Shown: positions 24,494 to 35,896, numbered from the stretch's first letter. The stretch is DNA of 64,000 nucleotides from Cadophora sp. MPI-SDFR-AT-0126 (GCA_020747065.1 JAGMVK010000005.1:1488001-1552000); one strand, 5' to 3'. Notes: generated by a model from the sequence alone, not told the origin. Numbers and translations are program-made.

Positions 24494-25091
24494 ATGGCGC
24501 TCCAACTCAACCCTCTCGTCCCAACCAACTTCGACGGCAACAGGTACCTCCTCAACGAGGACGATCCAATGGACATCCGGAGAGACTACGATGGCTTCGG
24601 GCTGGTTGGCTCCGCCCACGCAACCTGGCAAGTCGTCCAATTTCCCCGTTCATGGTCAGATCGAACAGCTAACAACGTTCAATAGGGCCTGGCAGCAGAT
24701 AATCCGACCAGGAATGGAGAAGATCGGGTACCCGTTCGTCGAGCCAGCATATGCGCTGGTCCAGATCCCTGGTCGTGGAGTTGGCTTCGTCGCCACTCCA
24801 CCATCAGCACCAGGGCTGGTACCAGTAGCAGCAGCACCAATCCTCCCAACCCTCTCTTCCCTCTCTTCCCCCTCCTCCTTCTCTTCCCTCTCTTCCTCCT
24901 CTTCCCTCCCATCCCTTCCCTCCCTCTCATCTCTCCCACCACCCGTCATCCCAACCTCCACACCATCACCACCGCAGCGACAACCGACCGTCTCGTCCGC
25001 GCCAGCTGGTGGCCGCAAGCCCAGCAAATTCTTCTCGTCGCTGAGCGACAACTTCAACATCAGCAGTGGGCCGATCCGACAACGGTACTAG
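24494..25091 (+). CDS. Unknown Ser-rich protein with a probable GC-AG intron
   Basis: I do not recognise this protein. The ATG at 24494 has a good context (CAAAATGG). I propose exons 24494-24627 and 24686-25091, giving 179 aa, using a GC donor (TG|GCAAGT), a GCTAAC branch site and the acceptor CAATAG. The N-terminal half is protein-like (NRYLLNEDDPMDIRRDYDGF, then WQQIIRPGMEKIGYPF and AYALVQIPGRGVGF). The middle is a long Ser/Leu/Pro low-complexity run from a CT tract. It ends GRKPSKFFSSLSDNFNIS plus a short basic tail. An alternative GT donor at 24632 would shift the second exon into another frame that stays open past 25200. I prefer the GC-AG version because it keeps the two protein-like segments in frame, but this is uncertain. 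Confidence 0.42.
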
Positions 25092-25362
25092 GGGGAGGAA
25101 ATGGGGCGAGTCGAGATGCGATGACTGGAGGAAAGTGTCCGTCGGATCTTTTTGGCGAATGTGTGAGTAGAATGGTAAGGCGGAAATGCAAGTCGGTTCT
25201 GTGGTGTTGACTTTTGCTGTCAACTGTTTTGCTTCCTCGTGAAAATGCGTGACCTGGTTGACTACGATCGACTTTTGATCATACCGTCTCGCTCGTGCCT
25301 ATGGAATATTCCTCCCAGTTGATCGTGTTGCATTGAATCATCCGGTAAGGAAACAGTGAGCA

Positions 25363-25842
25363 TTATGCATCGCTCTTCGCCTCGTTCTTAATCCACTCCT
25401 TCTGCTCCCTTTGAAACTCCTCCTTCATCTCCAAATACCCCTCATGCACCTTACACCTCTCCCAAACCTCCCTAAAGACCCTACTCGCCTCCTCCTTCTC
25501 CTCCCTCCCCTCATGCCCCGAACTCCTCTCATTCTTCACCCCCTTCTCCTTCCCATCAACATACTTCCTGCCACCCTTGTAATTCGCATACCTCTTGCTC
25601 CGCGTCATCCCCATCTGGATGAACTTGCACGTCATATCCATCCCTACGAAATCACCGTTCTCGTAGAACTCAAGGAATTTCTCCCAGAGGATTTGGGAGG
25701 ATTTCTGGGCGATGGGGACGGTGCGGAAACGCCAGTGTGGGAGGTAGGATTTGTAGGGCTCGTAGGTTAGGACGCCTTGTTCGCCGCGGCCGATGGGGTA
25801 GGTCATTAGATGTGACTTTGAGGGTCTTTTGAAGTCTTCCAT
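25363..25842 (-). CDS. DUF4385 domain protein
   Basis: A small protein of a family without known function. It is intronless and 159 aa long. The recognisable family pattern is YPIGRGEQGVLTYEPYKS near the N-terminus, then LPHWRFRTVPIAQKSS and FVGMDMTCKFIQMGMTRSKR followed by YANYKGGRKY. The C-terminal third is very rich in Glu, Lys and Arg and probably helical. The ATG at 25842 was chosen because the open frame upstream of it begins only at a TTG. The coding strand is C-rich up to about 25680 and strongly G-rich after that. It is divergent from MCM6. No signal peptide or membrane segment is seen. Confidence 0.85.
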   Translation of the reverse strand: MEDFKRPSKSHLMTYPIGRGEQGVLTYEPYKSYLPHWRFRTVPIAQKSSQILWEKFLEFYENGDFVGMDMTCKFIQMGMTRSKRYANYKGGRKYVDGKEKGVKNERSSGHEGREEKEEASRVFREVWERCKVHEGYLEMKEEFQREQKEWIKNEAKSDA

Positions 25843-26499
25843 GGTTTTAGACTCTCTTTTCGAAGTAATCAATATAGATAGATGACTTGTGGGTGGAAAG
25901 AGAGAATATGAGATATTTGAGTGAAGTGATGACGTTGATGAAACTAGCTCTCAGCTTGGAAAGTGAAAGACAACAACTGCCCTAGACCTGGATTTGGAAT
26001 GGAAAATGTTAAGACATACTACTCTTCCACATAAATACCGAGTCAAGGAGGGAACACGATCGAGATTTAAAACTGGATGTCAGTTTATTCCTCGAGCTTG
26101 ACTGTCTAGCTGGAGTTGAGCATTGAACTCGAATAGGCGAAAGGAAGCTTTTGACAGTGCTTGAACGAGATAAATACAGAAACATACACAGACCAACGAT
26201 CGTTTGATAATTTTCTGAAAGCGGAAAGCAAACAGTCACATATATACCCAGGAATCCAAAAGTATTGCATAAATATCAAGGTACTTAAATGTTGGCCCAA
26301 TCAAGTCTCGCTTCTCCCTGATCCCAAAACCACTCTATTACGGCGACCTTTTCACGTATAAGAGGCAGCAACGCGTCTTTTCACGCGTCAGACCGCGACG
26401 AACGTCTCAATTTTAGCCCACCATCGACTCCTGAAAACCTCCCCGCGAAATCAACAACACAACTTCTAACAACAATCCCAACACTCGCAATCGCCCACA
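25843..26499. promoter_or_regulatory. Divergent promoter region, DUF4385 / MCM6
   Basis: These 657 bp separate two outward-facing genes. The half nearest MCM6 contains the paired MluI cell-cycle boxes listed separately and a CA-rich leader immediately before the MCM6 start codon. Confidence 0.6.
26371..26388 (+). promoter_or_regulatory. Paired MCB elements (ACGCGT x2) upstream of MCM6
   Basis: Two exact ACGCGT hexamers lie at 26371-26376 and 26383-26388, 12 bp apart start to start and 112-129 bp before the MCM6 ATG. ACGCGT is the MluI cell-cycle box bound by MBF (Mbp1/Swi6 in budding yeast, Res/Cdc10 in fission yeast), which drives G1/S genes including DNA replication factors. The palindrome, spacing and target gene agree. 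Binding is inferred. Confidence 0.72.
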
Positions 26500-29489
26500 A
26501 TGGCTTCAGTCATGATGTCCGATGCAATGTCCGATATGGGAGGCATGTCTAGCAGAAATGCAACTCCAAGACGTCCTGTACAAAGGGGCTCCTCTGCCAG
26601 ACCAAGAGGCCCGCCTTCTGAAAGCGTTGCGCCTCTGAGTGATGATGAGGGATTCGCGGATGATCAGGTACCACAGGGAAATGGACGACCAAAACGAAAA
26701 GACCGCGCAGTTCCTCGTGTTGAAGATGCGATCGGCCAATATGTTCAGATCAACTTTGAGGAGTTTCTAGAGAGGCAAGAAATGTTCCCCTAACTGCGCA
26801 ACGACTCTGACAATTCATAGTTTTATCGAAGAGCCATCAGCATCAGGAGCGCCCACTTCCAGTGCCGTAACAACAGACAAATACTATATTGCTCAAATTC
26901 ACGGATTGAGAACGTATCAACTTTCCACCCTCTATGTCGACTATACGCATCTATCTCAATACAAGGGTGGTGCGCTGGCAGAGGGAGTTGTGGAGGAGTA
27001 CTACAGATTTTTGCCATTTTTGACAAAAGGCTTGCATAACATGATCGCAAAATACGAGCCGCGATATTTCCGAGACCATCGTCAGCCCACAGCATCAAGC
27101 AACCAGACTTCCTCCGGGGCCAGTAATGCCGCATCGGCCAGCCAGTCTGACTATCAGGGAGAGAAGACGACAAATCAACAAACTGACAAGCTGTTTGCGT
27201 TGGCCTTCTACAACTTGCCTTTAGTCTCTCGAGTTCGTCACTTGAGAACTGCCAACATTGGACAGCTCCTCTCCATATCAGGCACGGTCACGAGAACCTC
27301 AGAAGTTCGACCTGAGCTTTCGCTTGCGACGTTCACCTGCGAAGCATGCAGAAGCACCATTCCGAACATCGAGCAGACCTTCCGATATACCGAGCCCACA
27401 CAATGTCCGAACGAGAACTGCATGAATCGTTTAGCATGGAGACTGGATATCAGACAGAGTACTTTCGTTGATTGGCAGAAAGTCCGAGTTCAGGAGAACA
27501 GTTCCGAGATACCTACAGGAAGCATGCCACGGACAATGGACATCATTCTTAGAGGAGAGATTGTGGACCGAGCCAAGGCTGGAGAGAAGTGTATTTTCAC
27601 TGGTGCTTTGATTGTTGTTCCTGACGTCAGTCAACTTGGTCTTCCTGGCGTTCGCCCAACAGCTGTACGAGAAAATCAGAACAGATCTGGAGATGCCAGC
27701 GGAGTTACTGGTCTCAAGGCTCTCGGTGTTCGAGATCTTACTTACAGACTCGCTTTCTTGGCCTGTATGGTGACTCCCGATACTTCCACCACTGGATCGT
27801 CTGTGAGCCAGCAATTAAATGGTCAATCAAGCAATATCCTCGCCTCTCTCAACCAAACGGCTCCTATTGACCCGAACGAGCCCGGAGACCATGCTCAAGA
27901 AGCTGTTCTTGCGTCCATGACCCACGCAGAAATCGAGGATCTTAGAAAAATGGTCCACAGTGATCACATTTACTCTCGACTCGTCAATTCTCTCGCACCT
28001 ATGGTCTATGGCCATGAGATTGTTAAGAAGGGCTTGCTACTCCAGCTGATGGGTGGTCTCAGCAAGACGACCCCAGAAGGAATGTCACTCCGTGGTGATA
28101 TCAATATCTGTATCGTGGGTGATCCATCGACCTCGAAGTCTCAGTTCTTGAAGTATATCTGCTCTTTCTTGCCTCGTGCTGTTTACACATCTGGAAAGGC
28201 TTCTTCGGCTGCTGGTCTCACAGCAGCAGTTGTTAAAGATGAGGAGACGGGAGAGTTCACAATCGAAGCCGGAGCTTTGATGTTAGCGGACAATGGCATT
28301 TGTGCTATCGACGAATTCGATAAGATGGACATCAGCGATCAAGTTGCAATTCACGAAGCTATGGAACAGCAGACCATTTCGATTGCAAAGGCTGGTATTC
28401 AAGCCACATTGAATGCCAGAACTTCCATTCTGGCAGCAGCAAATCCAGTCGGTGGCCGATACAACCGAAAGACTACTCTCAGAGCTAACATTAACATGTC
28501 CGCTCCTATCATGTCTCGTTTCGATCTGTTCTTCGTCATCTTGGACGAATGCAATGAAACTGTTGACAGACATCTTGCCGAGCATATTGTTGGTATCCAT
28601 CAGCTTCGTGACGAAGCCGTTCAGCCCGAGTTTACCACCGAACAACTTCAACGATATATTCGATTCGCGAAGACCTTCAAGCCAGAGTTCACTCCCGAGG
28701 CAAAGGAGGTTCTTGTTCAGAAGTACAAGGAGCTTAGAAGTGACGATGCACAAGGAGGCATCGGACGAAACAGTTACAGGATCACAGTCCGTCAACTGGA
28801 ATCTATGATTCGTCTATCTGAAGCTATCGCCAAGGCCAACTGTGTTGAAGAAATTGTTCCCAGCATGGTTATTGAAGCATTCAACCTCCTCCGACAAAGT
28901 ATAATCTCCGTAGAGAAAGATGATGTTGAGGTTGATGAAGACGATGAGGAAGTTTTGGGACCCAATGGTGCCAATGGCCGTAGAGACACCGACGGAGACT
29001 CCCCGATGGCCGATGGTAATGATGACGATGAGAATGGCGACGATGCGCCAGATGGTGGTGCAGGAGCCAATGGTGCCACTCCGGCTCCAGTCAACGGGGA
29101 GAGACCGAAGACAAAGATCACATACGACAAGTACATCAGCGTGGTTAATCTATTGGTTCAGAGAGTCAATGAAGATGAGCAAACGCAAGGAGAAGGCGTT
29201 GACGGTGACACTTTGGTCCAATGGTACTTGGAGCAGAAAGAGGATGAGCTATCAGGCGAGGAAGATTACCATGCAGAGATGGCGTTGACAAAGAAGATTA
29301 TCAAAAGAATGGTCAAGGTACGTTTCGGTCTGGCACCACCGATAAGCAGATGCTTACAGCTCATAGGAAAATATCTTGATGGCTATCGGTGGCCAAGGAT
29401 TGGTTGGCGAGGATGGTGAGGGTAGCTCAAGCACTGCAGAGCAGATCGTCTACGTTCTCCATCCAAATTGCGCGGTTGAGGAGTATTAA
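26500..29489 (+). CDS. mcm6: DNA replication licensing factor Mcm6
   Basis: A subunit of the MCM2-7 replicative helicase that is loaded at origins in G1 and unwinds DNA in S phase. Exons are 26500-26774, 26821-29317 and 29367-29489, giving 964 aa. The first intron has a GC donor (GAG AG|GCAAGA), and splicing restores EEFLESFIEEPSA. Features in order are a disordered N-terminus; the N-terminal MCM fold with LSTLYVDYTHLSQY; a zinc finger (CEAC, then CPNENC); the OB fold; and the AAA+ core with Walker A GDPSTSKSQ, Walker B CAIDEFDKM and arginine finger SRFDLFFV. An acidic, low-complexity stretch follows (EVDEDDEEV region), then a winged-helix end with VYVLHPNCAVEE. It is distinguished from other MCMs by the N-terminal and C-terminal patterns. 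Probable MBF control is shown by the two ACGCGT boxes upstream. Confidence 0.96.
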
Positions 29490-30567
29490 ATGTGAGATCC
29501 GAGGAATATTGTGAACGGATCATGCGAAGAATGACTGACGCTGGGGGGGGACTGGAATGGATACCATGGTTTCTGGTAGGGGCGTCCGGCGCTACATTTT
29601 AGATTTATGTTGTCCTGTTCGATCATGAAGCGTCTAATGAAAGTGATTTACATGAAGTGTGCTGTACTCAATTTACCTCCTCGATCTGCTATTGACTTTC
29701 AGACGAAACGTCGTCGATGTCCTCTCACCTCGAGCGTCCCCCAAGTCACGGCGCTGGTGGCACCACTACCCGAGCTCGATAACAGTTCCTTCCAACCAAT
29801 ATAGGAAGTGGCAATTCAGCTCTTTTCGGGCAGTAACGTATCGATTATGATACTGCCTATTCTCCTCACTGATAAGGGCGACACCGGGTCGATTCTACCC
29901 TATGCCAAGGGTTTGATTGGGCTTTCCTTCCTTCGCCTTACACAAGACGGCAATACATGCATGAATCCGCAGTGTTCTTCTCTTCATCGAGACCACCGAC
30001 GTCGTGACATGGACGCATGAAGTCATTCGGTCGATTTCAACGAAGGACTGCCAACGGCAAAGCCCTCATCCTGTCGCTTCCCGCAGAGGGAAACTTTCTG
30101 TAGTCGACTTATCGATCAAGAGCTTACCACTGATTACAGATTCTCAATAGCTTTCTCAGGCTCACAGATCAAAGCTGCGATATCAAATCACAACATCAAA
30201 GTCCAAGCGGACGAAAATCTAGTCATGGCATCAACGCCATCTATCAGACACTCTTCAGCCTCTGAGCCCAACTAGGACGCCATTCGCTTTCGATTCTCTG
30301 TTCGAATACGACCTTCGACGTGTCAAAGGCACGCTTCGTCAGTTTGCGCAACGTTGTGTAACACGGGTGCCTTATCTTGTCCTACCCTCTCTCATTCTTG
30401 TTTTGCTTGTACTTTCGAGCTTGAGCTTCAGATTGCTCCTCGATATCTTGCTGAGATGATATTCTTCGAGATGTCCTCGAAGTTTTGCTTTGTTCCTCCT
30501 TGAGATCTACGCTGCCTATTTACAAATCTACTTCGTCCTGAAAGTATTGGTAAATAAAGTTCTCATC
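29490..30567. other. Intergenic region with no supported gene
   Basis: This is the 3' flank of MCM6 and the promoter region of the MFS gene. A run of eight G lies near 29543-29550. No reading frame here is convincing. If the MFS gene once had a longer N-terminus, its remains would be expected at the right end of this stretch, but I see no hydrophobic helix-coding segment there. Confidence 0.4.
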
Positions 30568-32300
30568 ATGCTTTCGGACATCAAGCGACGAATGTCTAAC
30601 GCCACAGATGAGAGCTCAGCATTGCTACCTATGATTTTGATTGGTATGTCATCGCGAAGAAGATGCCTTGGTTATCGAATTCTCACAGTCTGCAGAGAAT
30701 ACTATAAAATTCACGAGCTTGCTCTCGTAGGGAGAAATGGCGTTATGGACGAAGCCATTTGCAAGATCCCGCAGATCCAATCTCGAGTAGCGGAAATCCT
30801 TGGAGTTTACAAAGTCCTGACATATATTCCTGGTGAGTCTTGGATTCGTCCAGGTGGTTCATTGGGAGAGGCTGACGAGTGAGCTCTCTTCATGGCCGGT
30901 CCATACGGAAAGCTGGCGCGGAGAACAGGCAAGAAGTCAGTAATGTTCATGAACTTGATGAGTCGCACTCTAGCCGGGGCGTATTTTGCGGCTGTCTGTA
31001 AGTGCCTTCCTTCCCATCTGTGCGCTCTTTTTGACATTTCGCTCCCAGGCTACTTTCATGAGATTTTTGACGTTAGATGCATCTACTTGAGACCTCTTTT
31101 CGACATCTTTGGCGGTGGCTACGTAATATTTTCCTCGTTTACGCATACGTATATCTCGGAAAGTATTGATCAGAAACGCTTGTGAGGGTCTCTTCCCTCT
31201 GCGGCTTTTGGTGCTGACTTGATCAGGAGCAGGTTTCTCTATGAATTGAGCGCGGGCGAGATGGTAAGTTGCACTTGGCCATCGGTTCCTTTAATTTGTT
31301 CCACCGTCGTCTTCGGATCGTCCCGCCTTGTTGGGAGTGCCAAATCATTGCTAATATCGTGGTTTTGTTCTAGCTGCTCTCGTTCCTGGCATTGTATCTC
31401 AGCTCTCTCCTACGGAAGCACGTATACTGGCAGTGCCTGCTCGGTTTCATTTCTTTGGGTGCAACTATTCCAATTTGCTGTCTCTTGCCGAACACGCAAC
31501 GAAAACACAGACATTACTCTCAAGATACCAACTGCAGCAGCGAGTCATCCCAGCAAAGCTCAGAGTCATCTTCTCTCCTCTCCACAACCCCACTGCCTCT
31601 AGACATTGAAGAAGAGCCCATGTTCTGGATAATCATGACGACGCTTCGCACACAAGCTAGACGCTCCATCTCCAGCTGTCGAGAAGTCGTCGCCTCATCA
31701 TCCCTTTCCCGTACAGTCATGTTTACCTTCTTCTTGCTCACATGCGGGGCAAAGATCAGGGTCGTCTTCGTTCAATGGCCGTCTGTAACATATGGTTGGA
31801 TCCTAGCCGAAGTTCACGCCATAATTTCCTACGAGGCAGTCATTTCATCAATCCTATTCCTCACGCTCCCTACCATCTCCCACAAAATCCTCAAGCCACG
31901 TCTGAGAGGCCCAGTCTCTGAAGTCAATCTCTTCGTCGCAAAGTTCTCGGCGGTGGCACATGTGGTGGGAATTCTCTGCATTGGATTTGCACCAACGAAG
32001 GTTTCGTATATTGTGGGGGTTACGGTCTGGAGGCTCGGTCATGGACTGATGGATGCGTTGAGGAGTTATGTGACGGGGTTATTGGAGAATAAAGAGGATG
32101 TTGAGCAGTTGTACTTGGGTATTGGGATGGTGGAGACGCTGGGTGCCATGATTGCCACAGCTGCTTGGAGCGAACTTTTTGCAACCGTGCTTAAAAAGGG
32201 GTATTTGTTGTCAAGGTTGCCTTTTATGGAAACTTCAGTGATCCTATTGGGCTGCTGTGCTTGTATACGGGTGCTAGGTAGGTTTGAGTCGAGGAAGTGA
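30568..32300 (+). CDS. Major facilitator superfamily transporter, apparently lacking the first helix
   Basis: A multi-pass membrane transporter of unknown substrate. Six exons are 30568-30643, 30689-30832, 30884-30997, 31049-31181, 31227-31263 and 31374-32300, giving 476 aa with all junctions in phase. The family pattern is clear: VCREYYKIHELALVG, ICKIPQIQSRVAEILGVY, AGPYGKLARRTGKK (the loop 2-3 signature), MNLMSRTLAGAYF, VIFSSFTHTYISES and RFLYELSAGEM. A hydrophilic Ser-rich central loop follows, and then the second half with several hydrophobic segments (LFVAKFSAVAHVVGILCIGF, MVETLGAMIATAAW). In relatives a hydrophobic first helix of about 25-35 residues precedes CREYY. Here only LLPMILI is left between the hydrophilic N-terminus and that motif. 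Either the helix has been lost, so the protein may not work, or I have missed an upstream exon. Confidence 0.72.
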
Positions 32301-34647
32301 AAGAGTGCTGGATACGTTTAATTTCGTCTAATTTTGGAGACTGTTCGCAGGGAGTACTTTCAGAGGCGCGGGAGTTTTTGCTTTTGGGTGCTGCCATGTC
32401 GCATATAGAGCCTTGAGCAGATAACAGCGGATATATTCATGAGAATAGTGGTTCGTTCATCTCATTTTGGACCAATCTGCGTATCCTCTGTCAGAGGTTC
32501 CGGGGTTTGGTAACTGACCTTCAACTTCGTATTTGGGGGTTTCAGACCGACTTTCGCAAACCAGTATCGAACGAAAGGAATAACATCATATTGTTGTCGT
32601 AACAGCTCGAACGCTGCATAGTCCGCTACCAACGCCTACGCCAATATAAAGGACCCTTCCACCAATCATATGGAGTGTTCCAATTTAATATAACATATTC
32701 CTCATCTAAGAGAAGCAATCAATTCGCATCAGGGACCGTGTTGTCGTCATTATCTATTGCTCAAACTCCACCACCTGCAGGACTCGTCAGATTTCCAATT
32801 GACATGTTTATGACTTGAGGTATGTAGTCTTACCACTTCTGCCAGGCGCCACTGAATAATTTATGTCTTTCGTTTTCGTTGTCGCTCTCTTCGCCGCTTC
32901 ACTCCTTGAAAAGACTGCTCTCCATTTCAACGCCACGAATAACGCACTTCCTCCAAAGAATGTAGCTATGAGTAGAGGGGTGCGCTGACGTCTGTATATA
33001 AAGCATAATTAGCATTTATTTTCATTGCATTGCCCCACTTGCTACAGGTTGACGTACGAGAAAAAAGAACGAGGTGTTGCCATCTTGCACTCTGCGCTCT
33101 CTCTAGCGCTCTCTCTCTATGCTTTCTCTGACTGGTGAAACGTATGCTGATGTTCGAGAAGCTGTCTCTGGAGCTTCAGATAGGATCGCAAAGTCGGGAT
33201 GATGTGTTTGAGTGGCGGGTTGAGATCTGTTGGGGATGGTGTAACTCCGGTGAGGGGAGCACACGAGCTAGGAAGCTCTAGCTTTCTTTCCCCACAGTCT
33301 GGGCACCGGGAATTAAGGTTATGACGCTAAGCTTCATCTGGAGGACCTTTAAACGAGGACCCCTTACCATTTCGTCGGCTGTCATGTTTTCCCGTATCAT
33401 TCTGAGACGACATCTTTGTTTTGACCAAGCGAGCAGAAGGCTACGTGTAACAGGAGACTTGCCTGTATTGATTCTCGGGGCCAAGCGGTTCGGGACTGCC
33501 ATTGACTCGGGCCATGACATTTATGCGGCCATTCATCCGGATGTCAAAATTTGTCCCCCAAAGTTGGGGGCTTCTGGGCGTCGACAGAGATTGAACTTCG
33601 GCCCAGGTGGACATGAAGCTGGCTACAGCGATTTCGAACCTGCAGGACGACAAAGATGTGCGAGCCAAGTGGCCTTTCACGATGTTTCACTGCATTGTGT
33701 CTTGTGGTTTCCGTGGCTTATTTTGATGGACATCGTGTCCCTTATATCTGCATTCCATGACCGCGAAGGCATATTTCTGCCCATAACAAAAAGATTGTCG
33801 TTTTGCCTGCCTCCTACAGAAGTCAGAACGCAAGACTGCATGCAAAAACAAAATAATGGATAGATCTTCAACTGAGTCACCTGATCATCCATTCTCACCG
33901 CCATTTACGTCACCAAGGCAGCCACTTGCCACTTGTCATATGCACCATCATTCTGCTATACGTTTCTTTTCAAGCTTATGCGGCTTTACTACGGCGATCT
34001 GGTCTCCTTCAACGAGCGAGTTGGACTATCATAAAGCACGTGACTTACGCATGGACTCCCAGACTTCGAGAATCTGTTAATGATGATGATTGTTATATGA
34101 TATATGACTTGATGTCTTTCTTTGGATTTGAGATGCTATATTTACGGCTTACCATAATTCTGCAAGGGTTCGTGAGCTTGTTTGGGCGTTTCAAGGGGGG
34201 TTGACAGCGACATCTCAAAATATGCCCTTTGGTTCGCCTTATATTAATGCGCCCTATTTTAGTCCGAGTCTCGGCAGTCAACTACTCATGCACCGACTCT
34301 GTCATTAAGCTGCTTCTTTCGCGGTAGGCTTTCAAGGTGCACTTTTGATGGGTCAGTGACAGGGGACTAGTCGAGGGTGTTCCACTGGGCGGGTTTCTCT
34401 GATTGGCAGGGGTGCTAAGTCTTTTGCACTTTCTAGCCCGCGGCTGATGCTCCCACAAGTACGGAACCGTAGTACAGTAACATACCTTTCTCCTTTCAAA
34501 GCCCTGACCGTAGTAATGCTTGAATATCGCTTATAAGGCCGTAAAAGGTTCTTCGAACTCGTATGTTTTCGTCAAGGATTCCGAACATCATTTTTGCAGC
34601 GATCTCCACTTCCAACTTCTCGCCTCACACCGATCAAAACAACCAAG
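32301..34647. other. Long intergenic region, MFS / Clr5 gene
   Basis: I see no supportable gene. A CT-repeat tract lies near 33088-33125. Moderately long overlapping open frames on both strands at 33280-33863 do not start with a good ATG and match no family known to me. They might be a decayed gene. The right end, with TATAA-like sequence near 34530, is the presumed promoter of the Clr5-domain gene. Confidence 0.4.
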
Positions 34648-35295
34648 ATGCCCCGAAGCACAGTCTATGCAGACTCCCAGTCCCCGGAATCTGCTACTTC
34701 GTCTCGTACTTCAACTAGACCATCGACTCGAGCCAAAAATGACCAGAAATGGGATACACAAAAGAATGAGATCTACCGGTTCTACATCGAGGAGGACAAC
34801 ACACTCGATGCGACAATTCAAATGATTGAAGCGACAAGTGGCTTTAAAGCAAGGTCAGCACTTGCTTCCCCATCTAGCTTCATCAGCAACCTCACTGCTG
34901 ACTAACTTTGTGTTCGTGTAGCCCTCGAAAGTGGAAGATGAAGCTCAAGGAGTGGAGGTTTGAGAAGAACCTTTCTAAACACGATATGGAAATCATCGTC
35001 GCCAAAGCCCGCAAACGTGCAAGGGACGAAAGTAAGGACACCGTCTTTTATTACGGCTCAACCCAGATTCGACCAGAGAGGATCGAGAATTTCAAGAAGA
35101 GGAAGACATCCAGCGGGAAGCATGTCGTATCATCAAGAGCGGGTAAGAATCAGGAACGAAATAACTCGACTCGATTATCCTGACTTTTGAACAGACACTC
35201 CAGAGAACGTGACGTACCGTACTCCGAGTCCGGAATGTTATCCAAGCAACCTTGCAGACGATCTCTCCTCAATCGATTTGAACCAGAATATCTGA
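34648..35295 (+). CDS. Clr5-domain protein, truncated form
   Basis: The Clr5 domain is a short fungal helical module, found in the fission yeast silencing factor Clr5 and at the N-terminus of many filamentous-fungus proteins. Exons are 34648-34853, 34922-35142 and 35195-35295, giving 175 aa. The domain reads KWDTQKNEIYRFYIEEDNTL, then MIEATSGFKA, and after the intron WKMKLKEWRFEKNLSKHDME, which is the usual W...L...G-F...K-x-R/K-L-x-W-x-F-x-K-N pattern. A basic region (KARKRARDE) follows. Normally these proteins are several hundred residues long. Here the frame stops at a TGA in 35293-35295, while the same frame downstream still reads like protein for 600 bp with further stops. I therefore suspect this is the surviving front part of a longer gene. 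Confidence 0.7.
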
Positions 35296-35896
35296 TTGGC
35301 GACACTCTTTCGCCTGAGAGTCAACTTTTATTGAATGACAGATGACTAACGACACTTTGTCATCGAGACAAAATCAGTATCCTCGTGCTAAATAGAAGTG
35401 TTCGAAGATTCGACGACCAACATCCCGAAGTCGACCCCCGGTGCTATCTCTTTCGACGACTAAGCCGAGTCATTAGGATCGCGAATGGCTTCCTTCCAAG
35501 ATCAGAGACGCCTCACCGCTCGACCCGTTAGCTTCTTCCATATTCTCACGTCCGCTGAGCCCAAGTTCGGCGCAGATATCTCAACGTTACACCACCAACC
35601 GCCGCCTCCTGTCAGCAGCCATCAACAGAGAGTTGATGCGATCGAGAGAACGTAGGATTGCGAGGACATTGATTCGAGACGCAGTTTGTCAATCCCAACT
35701 TGCAACTGGGAATCTACGCCAGCAAGACGGGACAAGTTTCGGTCAGGTTTGAGCCTGCCAGAAATGCTGAACACTGTTTTGGGGTCATCGAGTTACTGCA
35801 TAGACTCCATATCCGGTTGGATGTCATCAGCATGCCTGGACCCTCGGATGCTTATAGATATTCTTAACTAGATGGAACTGGATCTCAGATGCTGAA
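35296..35896 (+). pseudogene. Stop-interrupted continuation of the Clr5-domain gene
   Basis: In exactly the frame of the last Clr5 exon, the sequence stays protein-like but is broken by about seven further stops up to 35896. Recognisably coding pieces are DSTTNIPKSTPGAISFDD, MASFQDQRRLTARPVSFFHI followed by LTSAEPKFGADISTLHHQPP, and a last open segment with GLSLPEMLNTVLGSSSYCID and ISGWMSSACLDPRMLIDILN. Maintenance of one frame over 600 bp without visible frameshifts suggests recent inactivation by point mutations. Each stop lies one C-to-T change away from CGA, CAA or CAG, as RIP or ordinary transitions would give, but this is true of any stop and is not diagnostic. The homologous full-length protein was not available to check. 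Confidence 0.5.

Noticed and set aside
33280..33863. Overlapping frames on both strands
   Set aside because: No good ATG, no conserved motif, and frames on opposite strands of similar length suggest chance. Kept only as a note in the intergenic entry.
35296..35896. RIP as the proven cause of the stops in the Clr5 tail
   Set aside because: Every stop codon can arise from a Gln or Arg codon by one C-to-T change, so the stops alone cannot demonstrate RIP. An intact homologue is needed.
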